64,000 bases of DNA from Nitrospira_D sp019636945 (GCF_047338595.1 NZ_JBLFBO010000001.1:124001-188000), one strand, 5' to 3'; positions 8,054-16,093 are shown, counted from the stretch's first letter. Numbers and translations: made by a program. The notes: generated by a model from the letters alone, not told the origin.

Positions 8054-9202
8054 CTATCTGCCGGGCGCCTCTTGCGGACGGCTGCTGGTTGACCGCTGTT
8101 CACTCGACTTCAGTAACGCCGATACCTCCTCAGTCAGATCGATCCCAACCGGACACCAGGTGATGCACCGGCCGCAGCCGACGCATCCGGATGTTCCGAA
8201 TTGATCGATCCACGAGGCAAGCTTATGCGTCAGCCACATCCGGTAGCGATCCTTGATCATTGGACGGATATTCTTGCCATGAATGTACCCATGCTCCTGT
8301 GTGAAACAGGAATCCCACAATCTGGCGTGCTCGCTGTTCTGCCGGGTGAGATCCGGTGTCTCTTCGACCTTATGGCAGAAGCACGTCGGACAGACCATCG
8401 TGCAATTCCCACAGGCCAGACATCGTGCCGCTACATCGTCCCAGCGTGGATGCTCATGCGCCTCGTGAAGGGCTTGCGGCAGACGCGTGCGATCCAGTCG
8501 GCGGACTTGGCTTTGTGCACAGGCATCTCCCCGCGCCGCCGCCTCACGGGTCAATCCTTGAGAAGCTGGAGACAGGGAGAGGGCAGAAAGCAGATCAGAC
8601 CCGGATTCGCTGCCTGCTTCGATCAGCAGCTGATCGTCCACTTCAGTCAGAGTGAGATCGGAACCGTTCTTAACACAGGGACCCGTGTCCATGGATGCGC
8701 AAAAGCAGGTCTGCAGTGCTCTGGTACAGTTGACAGCAATGATGAACAGCCCCTCACGGCGAGTCGCGTAGTAGGGGTCCTGATACTCGCCTTGTAGAAA
8801 AATTTGATCTTGGATGGCCAATCCTGCGAGATCACAGGCACGAGCGCCGATGACCGCCACCTTCTCCGATGGGGGAAGTGTAGACCTTGTGGTGAATCCG
8901 TCTTTGCTCCGCTCAATCTGTACGAGCGGTTCACGCGGCGTGAAGGCGAAAGGCTTTAGCGATTGCGGTCCATGCACGACTCCGAAGATGTCTTTGGAGC
9001 CAGTTTGTTCCAACCGATAGCGCCCCGGCTCCTGATGATCGCGCCAGCCTACCGGCAGGTCGGCCACTCGCCTAATCGTGTCCCATACCACCCCGCCGTC
9101 GCGGACTGTAGGGCCAAGAATTCGATACCCCCTAACGCTCAAGGCATCGAGTAATTGCTGGACGTGAGCTGCCGGGATGACTTTGTGATGATCGTCAGCC
9201 AC
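8054..9202 (-). CDS. group 3b hydrogenase beta subunit, 4Fe-4S dicluster protein
   Basis: A 382-residue electron-transfer subunit, first gene of the hydrogenase operon. The C-terminal third carries two ferredoxin-like motif sets: CLACGNCTMVCPTCFC (about 260-275) and CVGCGRCITWCPVGID (about 340-355). A Cys-rich middle (NCTRALQTCFCASMDTGPC) may bind another cluster. The start is a GTG preceded by TAGGG. In the archaeal sulfhydrogenase the same subunit was linked to sulfur reduction; that activity is not shown by sequence here. Confidence 0.92.
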   Translation of the reverse strand: MADDHHKVIPAAHVQQLLDALSVRGYRILGPTVRDGGVVWDTIRRVADLPVGWRDHQEPGRYRLEQTGSKDIFGVVHGPQSLKPFAFTPREPLVQIERSKDGFTTRSTLPPSEKVAVIGARACDLAGLAIQDQIFLQGEYQDPYYATRREGLFIIAVNCTRALQTCFCASMDTGPCVKNGSDLTLTEVDDQLLIEAGSESGSDLLSALSLSPASQGLTREAAARGDACAQSQVRRLDRTRLPQALHEAHEHPRWDDVAARCLACGNCTMVCPTCFCHKVEETPDLTRQNSEHARLWDSCFTQEHGYIHGKNIRPMIKDRYRMWLTHKLASWIDQFGTSGCVGCGRCITWCPVGIDLTEEVSALLKSSEQRSTSSRPQEAPGR

Positions 9203-9219
9203 AAACCCTACTCATAGTC

Positions 9220-9237
9220 TGGCAAATCATCCTGCCA
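9220..9237 (-). promoter_or_regulatory. dyad TGGCA-N8-TGCCA upstream of the hydrogenase operon
   Basis: An 18-bp dyad, TGGCA..TGCCA with an 8-bp spacer, sits 18-35 bp before the first codon of the hydrogenase beta subunit. It could be an operator. On the minus strand it also resembles a sigma-54 element (GG and GC boxes), but the boxes are 11 rather than 10 bp apart, so I do not call a sigma-54 promoter. Confidence 0.3.
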
Positions 9238-9356
9238 TAGTATGAGCTTCTGTCCTCTCGCGCAAGGAGGGAAGGATCACCTCCGTCTTCTCTTATCTCG
9301 TGAGGCTTCATGATCTCTAACCGTCACATTCAAAACTGATAGCACTTCACTCCTCT

Positions 9357-9695
9357 CTAAAACTTCTTCGACGCTGTCGATCCTTCCTTCACATTGATTA
9401 CTACCCCGCTCTCAGCGTCGATATGAACTTCAAGCACCTTGCTTTCCGCCTTGATGACCTTCACCCTCCAGACCAGGTTGTTAGGTTTGAGTTGAGCCTC
9501 GATGATCTTGCCTGACACTTTCTCTGATGTGGTTTTGATGGCCTGCTCGATCGTCACCTTGGCCCCAACGGCCATCTCCACGTTCCCCGTCGACTTTTTC
9601 TTGTCACTGTAGGCTGTTCCAGTCCCGGTCAACGTTCCTGCCACGCCCAACAGGAGAAACATGAACACAATGCGCAATTGGTGATTGATGGACAT
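9357..9695 (-). CDS. secreted PepSY-domain protein
   Basis: A 112-residue protein with a signal peptide (about residues 1-29, MSINHQLRIVFMFLLLGVAG then TGTGTAYS) and one PepSY-like domain: TIEQAIKTTSEKVSGKIIEAQL followed by WRVKVIKAESKVLEVHIDAESG. PepSY domains are found in secreted proteins and often bind or inhibit partners; the partner here is unknown. It ends the first regulatory cassette, 50 bp after the DUF2934 gene on the same strand. Confidence 0.8.
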   Translation of the reverse strand: MSINHQLRIVFMFLLLGVAGTLTGTGTAYSDKKKSTGNVEMAVGAKVTIEQAIKTTSEKVSGKIIEAQLKPNNLVWRVKVIKAESKVLEVHIDAESGVVINVKEGSTASKKF

Positions 9696-9745
9696 CTCCC
9701 TCTTTTTCTAGCTTGGCCCAACCCAAGAGGCTTACATAGACGCTG

Positions 9746-9994
9746 CTACGTGTTGTCTTTGTGACCATGGATCTCCCGCTCCGCCTCCAACCAATCATCG
9801 ACTGCATAACCCTGTCGATAGCCACGCTCGACGTAGAACTCATAGGCGCGATTGGCGATACGGGCTTGTACATCATCAGAAGGGAAAATCGGTTGGCGAT
9901 GAACCGGTTCCTTCACAGCGTCCTTCGGCTCCCTGCTTTGTACACGTTCGGCACTCGTCCGTTTTCGTGGCTCTTTACCGCTGGGTGTTCGCAT
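9746..9994 (-). CDS. DUF2934 family small protein
   Basis: An 82-residue protein. The first 40 residues are basic and proline-rich; the C-terminal half reads IANRAYEFYVERGYRQG and DDWLEAEREIHG, which matches my knowledge of the DUF2934 pattern (IAxRAYE..RG...DDWLxAEREI). The family has no established function. An AAGGGAG ribosome site lies about 12 bp before the ATG. It sits between a PepSY protein and an LTWNQVF-type small protein. Confidence 0.8.
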   Translation of the reverse strand: MRTPSGKEPRKRTSAERVQSREPKDAVKEPVHRQPIFPSDDVQARIANRAYEFYVERGYRQGYAVDDWLEAEREIHGHKDNT

Positions 9995-10024
9995 GATCCA
10001 AAGGCTCCCTTCTTTATTTACTCT

Positions 10025-10213
10025 TTAGATGGAGGTGTTGTACGCGGAGGGACTCGACACGGCATAGAGGCCGAGACCTTTCATCGTCAGCCTGACTTGT
10101 CCTACTCGGCTCAAGCGGTCTAACTCACAGAACACCTGATTCCAGGTCAGATCTGGGCATTCAAGAACCACTTCTTCGAGCTGGCCACCTGGGGACCGAA
10201 TGATAACTTTCAT
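10025..10213 (-). CDS. small 'CPDLTWNQVF' protein, second copy in cassette A
   Basis: A 62-residue protein with the core CPDLTWNQVFCELDRLSRVGQV followed by RLTMKGLGLYAV. The same core occurs in the proteins at 10774-11019, 15291-15500 and, more diverged, 61111-61311. The pattern (helix, helix, two strands ending in an aromatic) looks like a short winged helix, which is an inference from sequence alone. AGGGAG precedes the ATG. I know of no assigned function. Confidence 0.75.
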   Translation of the reverse strand: MKVIIRSPGGQLEEVVLECPDLTWNQVFCELDRLSRVGQVRLTMKGLGLYAVSSPSAYNTSI

Positions 10214-10413
10214 GATTCTCTCCCTTCTGGTTCATGAGTTCTCCGTTATTTTAGGAACAGTAGAGTTCTGGGACATCCTAGAGGCTAGAGGCCACTCAGG
10301 GTCGCCAACAACAATGACTCTTCGAAGCCCCTGAAGTTACTCACGTTGTGCTTTTTCGCTATTAGCTGGAGTTTCTTGGCAAGACTGTTGAAGACAATTC
10401 CAGAAATATCACC

Positions 10414-10620
10414 TTACTTCGACCTCTTACTCTTATAAGGATCGTCAAAGATGGCCTCACACTCAAGACAGCGAACCTTGCCGGTCGGCCTACCGTCCCT
10501 CGTCAGGACGTCATCAATCATCCGTTGGTGCATGCAGCAAACGTTCAATGCGGGCCTGCTCGGGGTTCGACCGGTTTCCTGAATCCTTTTGGTCTCCATC
10601 GACACCTCGGCTTCTTCCAT
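10414..10620 (-). CDS. small CxH/CxxC protein, cassette A copy
   Basis: A 68-residue protein ending IDDVLTRDGRPTGKVRCLEC then EAIFDDPYKSKRSK. A CMH (CxH) and the CLEC (CxxC) about 24 residues later could form a zinc site. The protein at 60666-60908 shares IDDVLTR...GKVRCLECxAIFDDPY and the CxH, so they are paralogues. I chose the ATG at 10620 by comparison with that copy; the frame stays open to a GTG at 10722. It lies between two LTWNQVF proteins. Confidence 0.65.
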   Translation of the reverse strand: MEEAEVSMETKRIQETGRTPSRPALNVCCMHQRMIDDVLTRDGRPTGKVRCLECEAIFDDPYKSKRSK

Positions 10621-10773
10621 CGTCGAATCTTCGTCTTCCGGCACGCGCCGAAATTGTTCTATCGTGATCCTCCGACCAGATACCTTGTGCGACTGACCAA
10701 GGTGGCCCCTCACGCAAACCACACTTTGGCAGACCTAAGGGTTCTCCAATCCATAGGACACTTTTCAGACTAG

Positions 10774-11019
10774 TTACAATGGAACGGGTGCCGCAGGAGA
10801 AGTCGCGACTGCGACATCGTGATAGGCCTGCACCCGATAGGCCCTGTCGCCGTCCAGCGTTACCTGAACTTGACCGCTTCGACTCAAATAGTCGATTGCG
10901 AGGAACACCTGGTTCCACGTTAGTTCAGGACAGAGCGTCACCACCTCTTCCATGGAGCAGGCCGTGCCGAGCTGTTCTAGCACACGGTGCACACGCACAG
11001 TGATTGCTGCAAATATCAT
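10774..11019 (-). CDS. small 'CPELTWNQVF' protein, first copy in cassette A
   Basis: An 81-residue protein: MIFAAITVRVHRVLEQLG, then CSMEEVVTLCPELTWNQVF, AIDYLSRSGQVQVTLDGDRA and a loose C-terminal tail. The start at 11019 has AGAGG six bases upstream; an in-frame ATG at 11046 is less likely. It follows the response-regulator gene by about 150 bp, and a perfect 15-bp dyad (11089-11103) lies in that gap. Winged-helix fold and DNA binding are inferred only. Confidence 0.75.
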   Translation of the reverse strand: MIFAAITVRVHRVLEQLGTACSMEEVVTLCPELTWNQVFLAIDYLSRSGQVQVTLDGDRAYRVQAYHDVAVATSPAAPVPL

Positions 11020-11088
11020 AGGCAACCTCTTTTTGATGAAATCCACGTCAACGAGTTTTAGCGTATTTGAAAGACTCTCAGCGTGATA

Positions 11089-11103
11089 CTAGGACATTCC
11101 TAG
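11089..11103. promoter_or_regulatory. perfect dyad CTAGGACATTCCTAG
   Basis: A perfect inverted repeat (CTAGGA-CAT-TCCTAG) in the gap between the regulator gene and the small LTWNQVF gene, 70 bp upstream of the latter's start. NarL/LuxR-type regulators of the RcsB group bind TAGGA..TCCTA-like dyads, so this may be the target of the adjacent regulator. Related but imperfect copies lie at 10268-10281 and 14332-14345. Confidence 0.4.
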
Positions 11104-11168
11104 GAATACGATGAAACATTACTGGAGTGAATGTACTAAACGAGGCGAGAGATGAAAGATCGAGCTGT

Positions 11169-11816
11169 TTAGAGACTCACCAGGCCTTCGCTCACGGCAA
11201 ATCGGGTAAGCTCGGCAGTAGAGTGGAGATTCAACTCCTCCATGATCCTGGCTCTGTGATATTCGACAGTCTTAACGGAAATGTTGAGAATGGAAGCAAT
11301 CGACCTTGTGCTTTTCCCCTCCGCGATGAGCTGCAGCACTTCACGCTGACGCGGTGGGAGCGCAGTGATGGGCCGCTTCGAGACCGGCCGCTCGGCTGGA
11401 AGAAGGGTCGCCCCCATCATATCCTTGGTCACCGCTGGCGTCATGTAGTGCTGCCCCCTCAACACGGCCTGGATGGCTTGCTTCAACTCATCCGCCGCGG
11501 ACTGTTTGAGCAAATAACCTGCCGCCCCAACCTTAAACGCCTCAGCAACATAGGTCGGAGTGGCATGCATGGTCACGAAAATCAATTTACTCTCCGGCAT
11601 GAGTTTCGTGAGTTGTCTGGCTGCGTCTATGCCATTCAGCAGAGGCATGGAAATGTCCAGGAGAATAATATCCGGTCGCAGCCGTTGTGCTTCGTTAAGC
11701 AAGGCTCGACCGTCCTCGACGGTACCGACCACCTCTGCTAGCTCTTCGACCAATCTCCGGATACCGGCCAACACGAGCGAATGGTCATCCGCCATGAGGA
11801 TGCGTGGACGGGTCAC
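11169..11816 (-). CDS. NarL/LuxR-family response regulator, cassette A
   Basis: A 215-residue regulator. The receiver domain (about 5-120) has the acidic pair DD at 10-11, the phospho-acceptor Asp at about 54 (IILLDISMP), Thr in FVTMHA and Lys in LLKQSA. A GerE-type helix-turn-helix fills 148-210 (LPPRQREVLQLIAEGKSTRS). The start is GTG at 11816 with TAGGAG just upstream; this ribosome site overlaps the stop of the kinase gene, which ends 11 bp earlier, so the two are coupled. It is a close paralogue of the regulator at 61532-62200. Confidence 0.92.
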   Translation of the reverse strand: MTRPRILMADDHSLVLAGIRRLVEELAEVVGTVEDGRALLNEAQRLRPDIILLDISMPLLNGIDAARQLTKLMPESKLIFVTMHATPTYVAEAFKVGAAGYLLKQSAADELKQAIQAVLRGQHYMTPAVTKDMMGATLLPAERPVSKRPITALPPRQREVLQLIAEGKSTRSIASILNISVKTVEYHRARIMEELNLHSTAELTRFAVSEGLVSL

Positions 11817-11827
11817 AATTTCTTCTC

Positions 11828-14242
11828 CTAAAATGGAATCCAGGCACAAACCTTGGTCCCGTTCGCCGCCCTGGAATGAATGTTCAAACATCCATTCAGT
11901 AATCGCAGCCGCTCCTGCATACTAATTAATCCCATTCCCTTCTGGTGACTACTCTTGTCCTGCACATCAAATCCTGTCCCATTGTCCATCACCGACAGAC
12001 CGATAATTCTAGATGAGCCACTCAGCTTAACCAGAACGTCCGTCGCTTTGGCATGCTTCACCACATTCTGAAGGCTTTCCTGGCACACCCGAAACAAGCA
12101 CATGGTGAGATCAGGCGGGAGCGAATCAGGAACATTGTTGACTTTGAGCGTGATCTGCAGACCGGTTCGCTGCATCGCATGCTGGACAAATTCTTCGAGT
12201 GCCGCTTGCAACCCGGCATGTTTCAACAAGGAGGGGTGTAAGCGATGGGCTAACTGGCGAAAATCGTTGGCGAGCTGGGCCAGCTCTTCACGCACCGGCT
12301 CCAGGGCATTGCTGAGCAACTCCGGCATGAGTGGAGGATTCCGTTCGAGCGCCGCCACATCGAGCGTCACAGCCGCCAGTCGCTGGCTGAAGTCATCGTG
12401 GAGATCGCGGGCGATTCGCTGGCGTTCGCTGTCTTGAGCCCTGAGGAGCAACGACGCCAGGTCTTGAAGTTGTGCTCGTGACTCCTGCAACTCACGTTGA
12501 TTCCAACGGAGTGCCTCCTCCGCCCGCCTCCGCTCCGTAATATCCGTCACAATGCCACAAATTGCGTACAGTGCGCCGTCGAGTTGCCGAAGCGGAAATT
12601 TCCATACGATGCTCGTATGGAGCCCATCATCCTGCACTGCCATTTCTTCAAACTGGAGCGACCGCCCCGCAGCTATGACTTTGAGATCGTTGGCACGATA
12701 GATAACAGCCTGCTCCGGTGGAAAAATATCATGATCCGTTTTGCCAATGATGTCCGGCCTTGTGAGATGGAATGTCTGCTGGAACTGTGTATTGGCATCG
12801 AGGTAGCGGCCTTGTAGGTCCTTCATAAAAATCAAGTTCGGGCTGTGATCCAGCATGCTTTGAAGCCGCTCTTCACTCTTGAACAGCGAGAGTTCTACGG
12901 CGTTCCGCTCAACGATCTCAGCGCCCAACCGTTCGTTTGACCGACGAAGCTCAGCCATCCGCTCAACGACGCGCTGCTCAAGCGTTTCGTTGAGCTGGCG
13001 GAGCTCCTCCTCCGCCCGCTTGCGCTCGGTGATGTCGCGACTGACCGTGGCGTAGCCGGCCACTTGACCGTTTTCATCCATGACCTGAAACACGTTGTAA
13101 ATCATCCACAGCGCCTCGCCGGTCTTGAAGTGACGGAAACGTACCACGATTTCGCCGTGCCCCTGACGCAGGACGCTGGGTAAAAATTCGCCGATGATCC
13201 TCGGCTGGTCTTCGGGGAAGAAATAGTCCTTCACGTGCGCCGCGCACGCTTGCTCGAGCGAGTCCAGCCCGACAAGCCTCCGGCCGGCTTCATTGACATA
13301 GAATGGCTTGAAGTCCAGGTTGCACATCCCAATGAACTCGAGGCTTTGATCGGCCAGCGACACAAACTTCTGTCGCTCTACCTCCGCCTGCTTACGTTCA
13401 GTGATGTCCGTTTCGGACCCCACCATGCGAATCACTTGTCCTTGTGCGTCCCAGACCGCAACCCCGCGGTCGTTGACCCAGTAATACGTTCCATCTTTTC
13501 GCCTTGTACGATATTCGCACTCAAACGTGGGGATGTCTTTGTTGAAATAGGATTGTACCGTTGCCATCACCCGTGAAAAGTCCTCCGGATGGATCCGAGA
13601 CGACCATTCAACCTCTTCTGCACTGATTTCGTCCTCGTGGTAGCCACGTACCTGTTTCCACCGCGAGGATAAAAACACAGTATGTCCGGTAACGTCCCAA
13701 TCCCATATCCCATCGGTTGTCCCGGTCGCGGCGAGTTGCCACCGCTCTTCGCTCCGACGCAATGCCTCTTCCGCCTGCTTGCGTTCAGTGATATCGTGGC
13801 CGGTGGTCAGCAAGCAATGTTTACCTCCTAACCCGATCAGATCAACCGAGATGAGGACTTGCCGCATTTCTCCACGCTTCGACCGGACGGCGACTTCGAG
13901 ATTTTGAACCGTTCCATCAGATTTCACCCGATCAATTAGCCGGCTCCGCTCCTGAGCCTCAGGCCAAATCCTCGGCATTAACGCCGGTTGCCCTATCACT
14001 TCATCGCGTTGAAACCCAAAGAGATCCAAGCAGGCATCGTTAACTTCTAGACAGCGCCCCGTTTCCAGGTCAGTGATTCCAATTGGATAGGGACTCAAAT
14101 GGAAGGCTTTGGTGAATAGTTCTTCTACAGACGGCACGGTCCGACGCCTTGGCCTAATGTCCACACGTCGCGCGCCCCGTGGCGGCCTTCTCTTGGATGA
14201 AGAACTCTTCTTGATCGTTTTCGGTGGCATGGGAGAGGCCAT
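11828..14242 (-). CDS. multi-PAS sensor histidine kinase (HisKA_3 type), cassette A
   Basis: An 804-residue kinase without an evident membrane segment, so probably cytoplasmic. After a basic N-terminus (KKSSSSKRRPPRGARR) there are four PAS domains at roughly 45-150, 160-280, 285-405 and 445-570, three ending in the DITERK(Q/R)AE linker. A coiled coil lies near 410-445. The NarX-type dimerisation box ARDLHDDFSQRL puts the phospho-His near 615, followed by an HATPase domain (about 705-804; NGTGFD, KGMGLISMQERL). The regulator gene follows. I prefer ATG 14242; a TTG at 14272 is also in frame. Confidence 0.93.
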   Translation of the reverse strand: MASPMPPKTIKKSSSSKRRPPRGARRVDIRPRRRTVPSVEELFTKAFHLSPYPIGITDLETGRCLEVNDACLDLFGFQRDEVIGQPALMPRIWPEAQERSRLIDRVKSDGTVQNLEVAVRSKRGEMRQVLISVDLIGLGGKHCLLTTGHDITERKQAEEALRRSEERWQLAATGTTDGIWDWDVTGHTVFLSSRWKQVRGYHEDEISAEEVEWSSRIHPEDFSRVMATVQSYFNKDIPTFECEYRTRRKDGTYYWVNDRGVAVWDAQGQVIRMVGSETDITERKQAEVERQKFVSLADQSLEFIGMCNLDFKPFYVNEAGRRLVGLDSLEQACAAHVKDYFFPEDQPRIIGEFLPSVLRQGHGEIVVRFRHFKTGEALWMIYNVFQVMDENGQVAGYATVSRDITERKRAEEELRQLNETLEQRVVERMAELRRSNERLGAEIVERNAVELSLFKSEERLQSMLDHSPNLIFMKDLQGRYLDANTQFQQTFHLTRPDIIGKTDHDIFPPEQAVIYRANDLKVIAAGRSLQFEEMAVQDDGLHTSIVWKFPLRQLDGALYAICGIVTDITERRRAEEALRWNQRELQESRAQLQDLASLLLRAQDSERQRIARDLHDDFSQRLAAVTLDVAALERNPPLMPELLSNALEPVREELAQLANDFRQLAHRLHPSLLKHAGLQAALEEFVQHAMQRTGLQITLKVNNVPDSLPPDLTMCLFRVCQESLQNVVKHAKATDVLVKLSGSSRIIGLSVMDNGTGFDVQDKSSHQKGMGLISMQERLRLLNGCLNIHSRAANGTKVCAWIPF

Positions 14243-14331
14243 GATTCTAGGCTTCGTGTGATACCCAGACAAGAGCAGTGAGCCTCAAATGGCTGGATCA
14301 GGAGGGTTCCAGTAATCTTTGTATGCATGAT

Positions 14332-14345
14332 TAGGAAAATGCCTA
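14332..14345. promoter_or_regulatory. imperfect dyad TAGG-N6-CCTA upstream of the cassette A kinase
   Basis: TAGGAAAATGCCTA lies about 90 bp upstream of the kinase start and resembles the perfect dyad at 11089-11103, with one extra spacer base. It may be an autoregulatory site of the adjacent NarL-type regulator. The evidence is motif resemblance only. Confidence 0.25.
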
Positions 14346-14359
14346 GGATCGGAGGGGCC

Positions 14360-14950
14360 AGGACGGTCGTAATTAACTCGGCGATTGATTCTTTAAAAAA
14401 TGGAGTTATCTGATAAGTGAGCGGAGGCCTCGGTGAGAGGAACAGTCAAGGGAATTGAGGTCGAGCGCTGGGGCGGTGAGCAGGCCCGCCGGTACCAAGC
14501 GGGGAGCCTAAACCCCTCCAAGACCTCCACAAGTGCAAAAGAGCTCTCTAGACCCGCCTTCGCTCTCGTTTTTTCCTGTTGCCTTCCTCGAACAAAACAA
14601 ATGGAGGCTGCACCCTATGGATGTCATCTTCTTGTGATCTGCGAGTGGGAGATAGATTGGAGGGATTTGGTAGCAATCAACAAATGGCCCGCTCTTGCGT
14701 GAAACCACGGGGGCCGTCATCTGGCCGGAGTCACGTTCGGCAATCCTTCAGTCGCATGAGGCTGATTGCCCCGCGCCTCACTTTCCGATCAGGCCGACTC
14801 GGCGGCCGTGCCTAGTGGCACCGACGATCGATGGCGCGTCCCTTGAACACCCTGACTCCTCGACGGAAACAGCGCCCGCATCCATTGGACACTAGCTGCA
14901 CAAGAACGGGCCCCTCACCTACGGCCGATCTCTCTACACTCATGACACCT
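14360..14950. other. intergenic stretch without a supported gene
   Basis: Between the divergent kinase gene and the Hsp20 group there are about 600 bp where short frames occur on both strands. None has both a ribosome site and protein-like composition. An AGGAGG followed by an ATG at 14943 on the minus strand leads to a stop after a few codons as I read it. I see no repeat or RNA fold that I would defend. Confidence 0.5.
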
Positions 14951-14953
14951 CCT

Positions 14954-15151
14954 TCACTTCCTAGATAACCCTGATCCAGTCGGAATCAACACGGCCTTCA
15001 TACTACAAAAGAAGACCTTGATAAGACCGGATTCGATAGTGATCTCGCGCCACATTCTCTCAGTCAGTTCACTCGCTAAGCTGTCGAAAGAGGCGACAGC
15101 CTCACCGAGACCACTGTCCCGTAATGCTACAAACCGCCTCGTCATCTTCAC
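14954..15151 (-). CDS. possible small protein, unknown
   Basis: A 65-residue frame starting GTG-AAG-ATG. A perfect TAGGAGG lies 10 bp before the GTG, which is the main reason to list it. The first half (RDSGLGEAVASFDSLASELTERMWREIT) reads as an amphipathic helix; the rest is not distinctive. It has no recognisable family and is divergent from the Hsp20 group. It may be a real small stress-linked gene or a chance frame. Confidence 0.35.
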   Translation of the reverse strand: MKMTRRFVALRDSGLGEAVASFDSLASELTERMWREITIESGLIKVFFCSMKAVLIPTGSGLSRK

Positions 15152-15290
15152 GGCGCTGGATCCTCCTAACGGTCTAACTCATCGCATTTCCTAAGAAGAC
15201 AGCCACCAACCGTTGTCCCCTTCTCCCTTGGCACCGTCAATGCACTGGCCTCAAAGTGGCAATGGTTGAGTTATGGAAGGGAGGACGATG

Positions 15291-15500
15291 ATGACACAGA
15301 CGGCAACGACACAAGCTGTCATGGACATTGTGCGTCGCTCGCCAGGTTGCGACCTCGAAGAGATCGCCCACCGATGCCCAGGGCTGACGTGGAACCAAGT
15401 CTTTCTGGAGGTCGATCGACTCAGCCGAGAGGGCGACGTGATTCTGAAGCTACAACAAAGGGGGCATTACAGTGTGAAGCCCTGTATCAGACACTCATAA
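15291..15500 (+). CDS. small 'CPGLTWNQVF' protein upstream of hsp20
   Basis: A 69-residue protein: AVMDIVRRSPGCDLEEIAHR, then CPGLTWNQVFLEVDRLSREG and VILKLQQRGHYSV. It is the third copy of the family seen beside the two kinase cassettes, and the only one on the plus strand. AAGGGAGG precedes the start by six bases; ATGs at 15273 and 15288 are in frame. Hsp20 follows 23 bp later, so the two are probably co-transcribed, which ties this family to stress genes. Confidence 0.75.
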   Translation: MTQTATTQAVMDIVRRSPGCDLEEIAHRCPGLTWNQVFLEVDRLSREGDVILKLQQRGHYSVKPCIRHS

Positions 15501-15523
15501 CAACCCACAAGGAGGCGATGGTC

Positions 15524-15997
15524 ATGAGCGCATTGACACGATGGGAGCCGACGACAAGATGGAACCCTTTCAAAGAACTCGAGGAGATGGAAAAACGACT
15601 CTCAGGCTACTTTGGGCGTACGGCAACTCCAGCCGGCAGCGACAAGAAGGAAGCCATCTCGGTTGCCGAATGGGCACCGCTGGTGGATATCTCGGAAGAT
15701 GACAAAGAATACGTCATCAAAGCGGAACTTCCCGAGATGAAGAAAGAAGAGATCAAGATCAATGTTCATGACGATGTACTTGCGATCAGTGGTGAACGGA
15801 AATACGAGAAGGAAGAAAAGAGCAAAAAATATCACCGGGTTGAGCGCGCCTACGGCAGTTTCATGCGGAGCTTTACGCTTCCTGAAGATGCCGACGGGTC
15901 CAAGGTCAACGCCGAGTATAAAGACGGCGTGCTGAAAGTCCATCTTCCAAAGTCGGAGAAGGCCAAGCCAAAGGCGATTGAAGTGAAGGTGTCGTAA
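15524..15997 (+). CDS. Hsp20/alpha-crystallin small heat-shock protein
   Basis: A 157-residue small heat-shock protein that holds unfolding proteins in an ATP-independent way. The N-terminal arm has WNPFKELEEMEKRL. The alpha-crystallin domain runs from about residue 45 to 145 (WAPLVDISEDDKEYVIKAEL, SGERKYEKEE, YGSFMRSFTLP, NAEYKDGVLKVHLPK). The ATG at 15524 has AGGAGG at the right spacing. The frame is open upstream to 15266, but that extension overlaps the preceding gene and is not protein-like. No CIRCE element is visible upstream. Confidence 0.95.
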   Translation: MSALTRWEPTTRWNPFKELEEMEKRLSGYFGRTATPAGSDKKEAISVAEWAPLVDISEDDKEYVIKAELPEMKKEEIKINVHDDVLAISGERKYEKEEKSKKYHRVERAYGSFMRSFTLPEDADGSKVNAEYKDGVLKVHLPKSEKAKPKAIEVKVS

Positions 15998-16012
15998 GAG
16001 GAGTCGAGGTTT

Positions 16013-16060
16013 AGGTTCAGGTTGAGGGCCAGAACGCTGTCCCTGACTTGATCTGAACCT
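16013..16060. repeat. long-looped inverted repeat after hsp20
   Basis: An 8-bp perfect stem (AGGTTCAG at 16013-16020 with CTGAACCT at 16053-16060) lies just after the hsp20 stop. The left arm belongs to a short run of AGGTT(T/C/G) hexamers. It resembles the heptamer arrays elsewhere but has a 6-bp step. It may be a terminator or processing site. Confidence 0.35.
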
Positions 16061-16093
16061 CACCCTTGGCCTTGCTCAGAAAAGGAGGGCGCC

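Noticed and set aside
9213..9240. Sigma-54 promoter before the hydrogenase operon
   Set aside because: The GG and GC boxes are 11 bp apart; sigma-54 needs 10.
14433..14895. Plus-strand short frames in the kinase-hsp20 gap
   Set aside because: No ribosome sites, odd composition and mutual overlap.
14903..14943. Minus-strand mini-frame after a perfect AGGAGG at 14943
   Set aside because: It reaches a stop after about eight codons in my reading.
15266..15523. N-terminal extension of Hsp20 in the same frame
   Set aside because: It overlaps the small LTWNQVF gene, is Arg/Asp-rich and unlike Hsp20; AGGAGG marks the start at 15524.
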